A stretch of DNA of 64,000 nucleotides from Thermodesulfobacteriota bacterium. GTDB lineage: Bacteria > Desulfobacterota > Desulfobacteria > Desulfobacterales > JAUWMJ01. Shown one piece after another: positions 63,851-64,000 of the stretch. Location: NCBI GenBank assembly GCA_034189135.1, contig JAXHVO010000049.1, forward strand, positions 1 through 64,000, in the 5' to 3' direction. The notes beneath the pieces were generated by a model. The model saw only the letters and a program-made list of their open reading frames with translations. It was not told where the DNA came from and searched no databases. The translations under genes and the position numbers were made by a program. How positions within the stretch are numbered: the stretch's first letter is position 1; every line of letters begins with the position of its first letter.

Positions 63851-64000
63851 TTAACTTTCAGGGCTGCCTGCATTTTCCGGATCTTCCGGGTCTTCCAGAT
63901 CTTCCGGAATGAAAAATGATTTGATTTCTGTCATAATTGTCTTTTCATCGGTATTCCTGGCAGTGGACAACTCCTTAACCAAAAGTACCTGTGCGGTGTC
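63851..64000 (-). CDS. CarD-like transcription regulator, C-terminal end (partial)
   Basis: The gene runs off the window edge; only the last 49 codons are seen, ending at TAA 63851. The visible peptide (DTAQVLLVKELSTARNT, then TIMTEIKSFF) matches the C-terminal helices of CarD/CdnL-family RNA polymerase-binding proteins. An acidic, Pro/Glu/Asp-rich tail of about 18 residues follows. It precedes rluD on the same strand by 14 bases. Confidence 0.7.
   Translation of the reverse strand, partial: DTAQVLLVKELSTARNTDEKTIMTEIKSFFIPEDLEDPEDPENAGSPES

Overview
The window looks like a piece of a strictly anaerobic, sulfate-reducer-type Desulfobacterota (old Deltaproteobacteria) chromosome of moderate GC. 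The reasons are: a six-subunit Rnf complex preceded by a multihaem c-type cytochrome; a RACo-like corrinoid-protein activator; a HesB-like selenoprotein read through an in-frame TGA; a meso-diaminopimelate-type MurE; and many PAS/receiver/HDOD signalling genes. I see no rRNA, tRNA, CRISPR array, prophage or complete transposase gene. The window is cut inside a gene only at its right edge (the 3' end of a CarD-like regulator).

1-28.65 kb is a mosaic of housekeeping and uncharacterised genes. It holds a 5'-truncated diaminopropionate ammonia-lyase, an HNH protein, PlsC, an FmdB zinc ribbon, a macrodomain deacetylase, the selenoprotein, a cNMP/CBS/DUF294 protein, a diadenylate cyclase fused to a YbbR domain (c-di-AMP), a radical SAM enzyme, transketolase, a half-size UPF0016 transporter, a LysM lytic transglycosylase with a coupled HNH gene, an ECHDC3-like crotonase, membrane proteins, a YhhN lysoplasmalogenase, RACo, a DUF374 acyltransferase, a glycosyltransferase, EcsC, an FHA-GAF histidine kinase, a YajG-like lipoprotein, and a cupin/HD/IMP-cyclohydrolase trio. 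The spacers here carry mobile-type repeats: a 240-bp MITE-like element with near-perfect 46-bp terminal inverted repeats (14.33 kb), a decayed relative (12.5 kb), a collapsed derivative (26.15 kb), a dispersed 28-bp palindrome-forming element (23.0, 26.0 and 48.66 kb) and a 190-bp-period direct repeat (15.76-16.09 kb).

28.9-46.7 kb is a complete dcw cell-wall and division cluster on the + strand: mraZ, rsmH, ftsL, ftsI, murE, murF, mraY, murD, ftsW, murG, murC, murB, ftsQ, ftsA, ftsZ. Most genes overlap or nearly touch. Upstream are two sigma70-type promoters and three TGG boxes at exact 10-bp spacing that look like the MraZ autoregulatory operator. FtsZ ends with two copies of its C-terminal partner-binding peptide. 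No ddl lies between murB and ftsQ.

46.75-55.7 kb starts with a large radical SAM protein. A co-directional signalling cassette follows: a hybrid kinase with three receivers, an HPt protein, a receiver-kinase, an HDOD protein, a receiver-PAS protein and a degenerate receiver. Together they hold all parts of a multistep phosphorelay.

56.0-62.8 kb is the Rnf operon: cytochrome, rnfC, D, G, E, A, B. RnfB is fused to a complete GltD/NfnB-like FAD/NAD(P)H oxidoreductase, which suggests direct coupling of ferredoxin, pyridine nucleotide and membrane ion transport. The window ends with RluD and the CarD-like gene on the minus strand. I did not find an obviously new multi-gene system. The most informative oddities are the selenoprotein, the RnfB-GltD and CdaA-YbbR fusions, the doubled FtsZ tail, and the repeat families.
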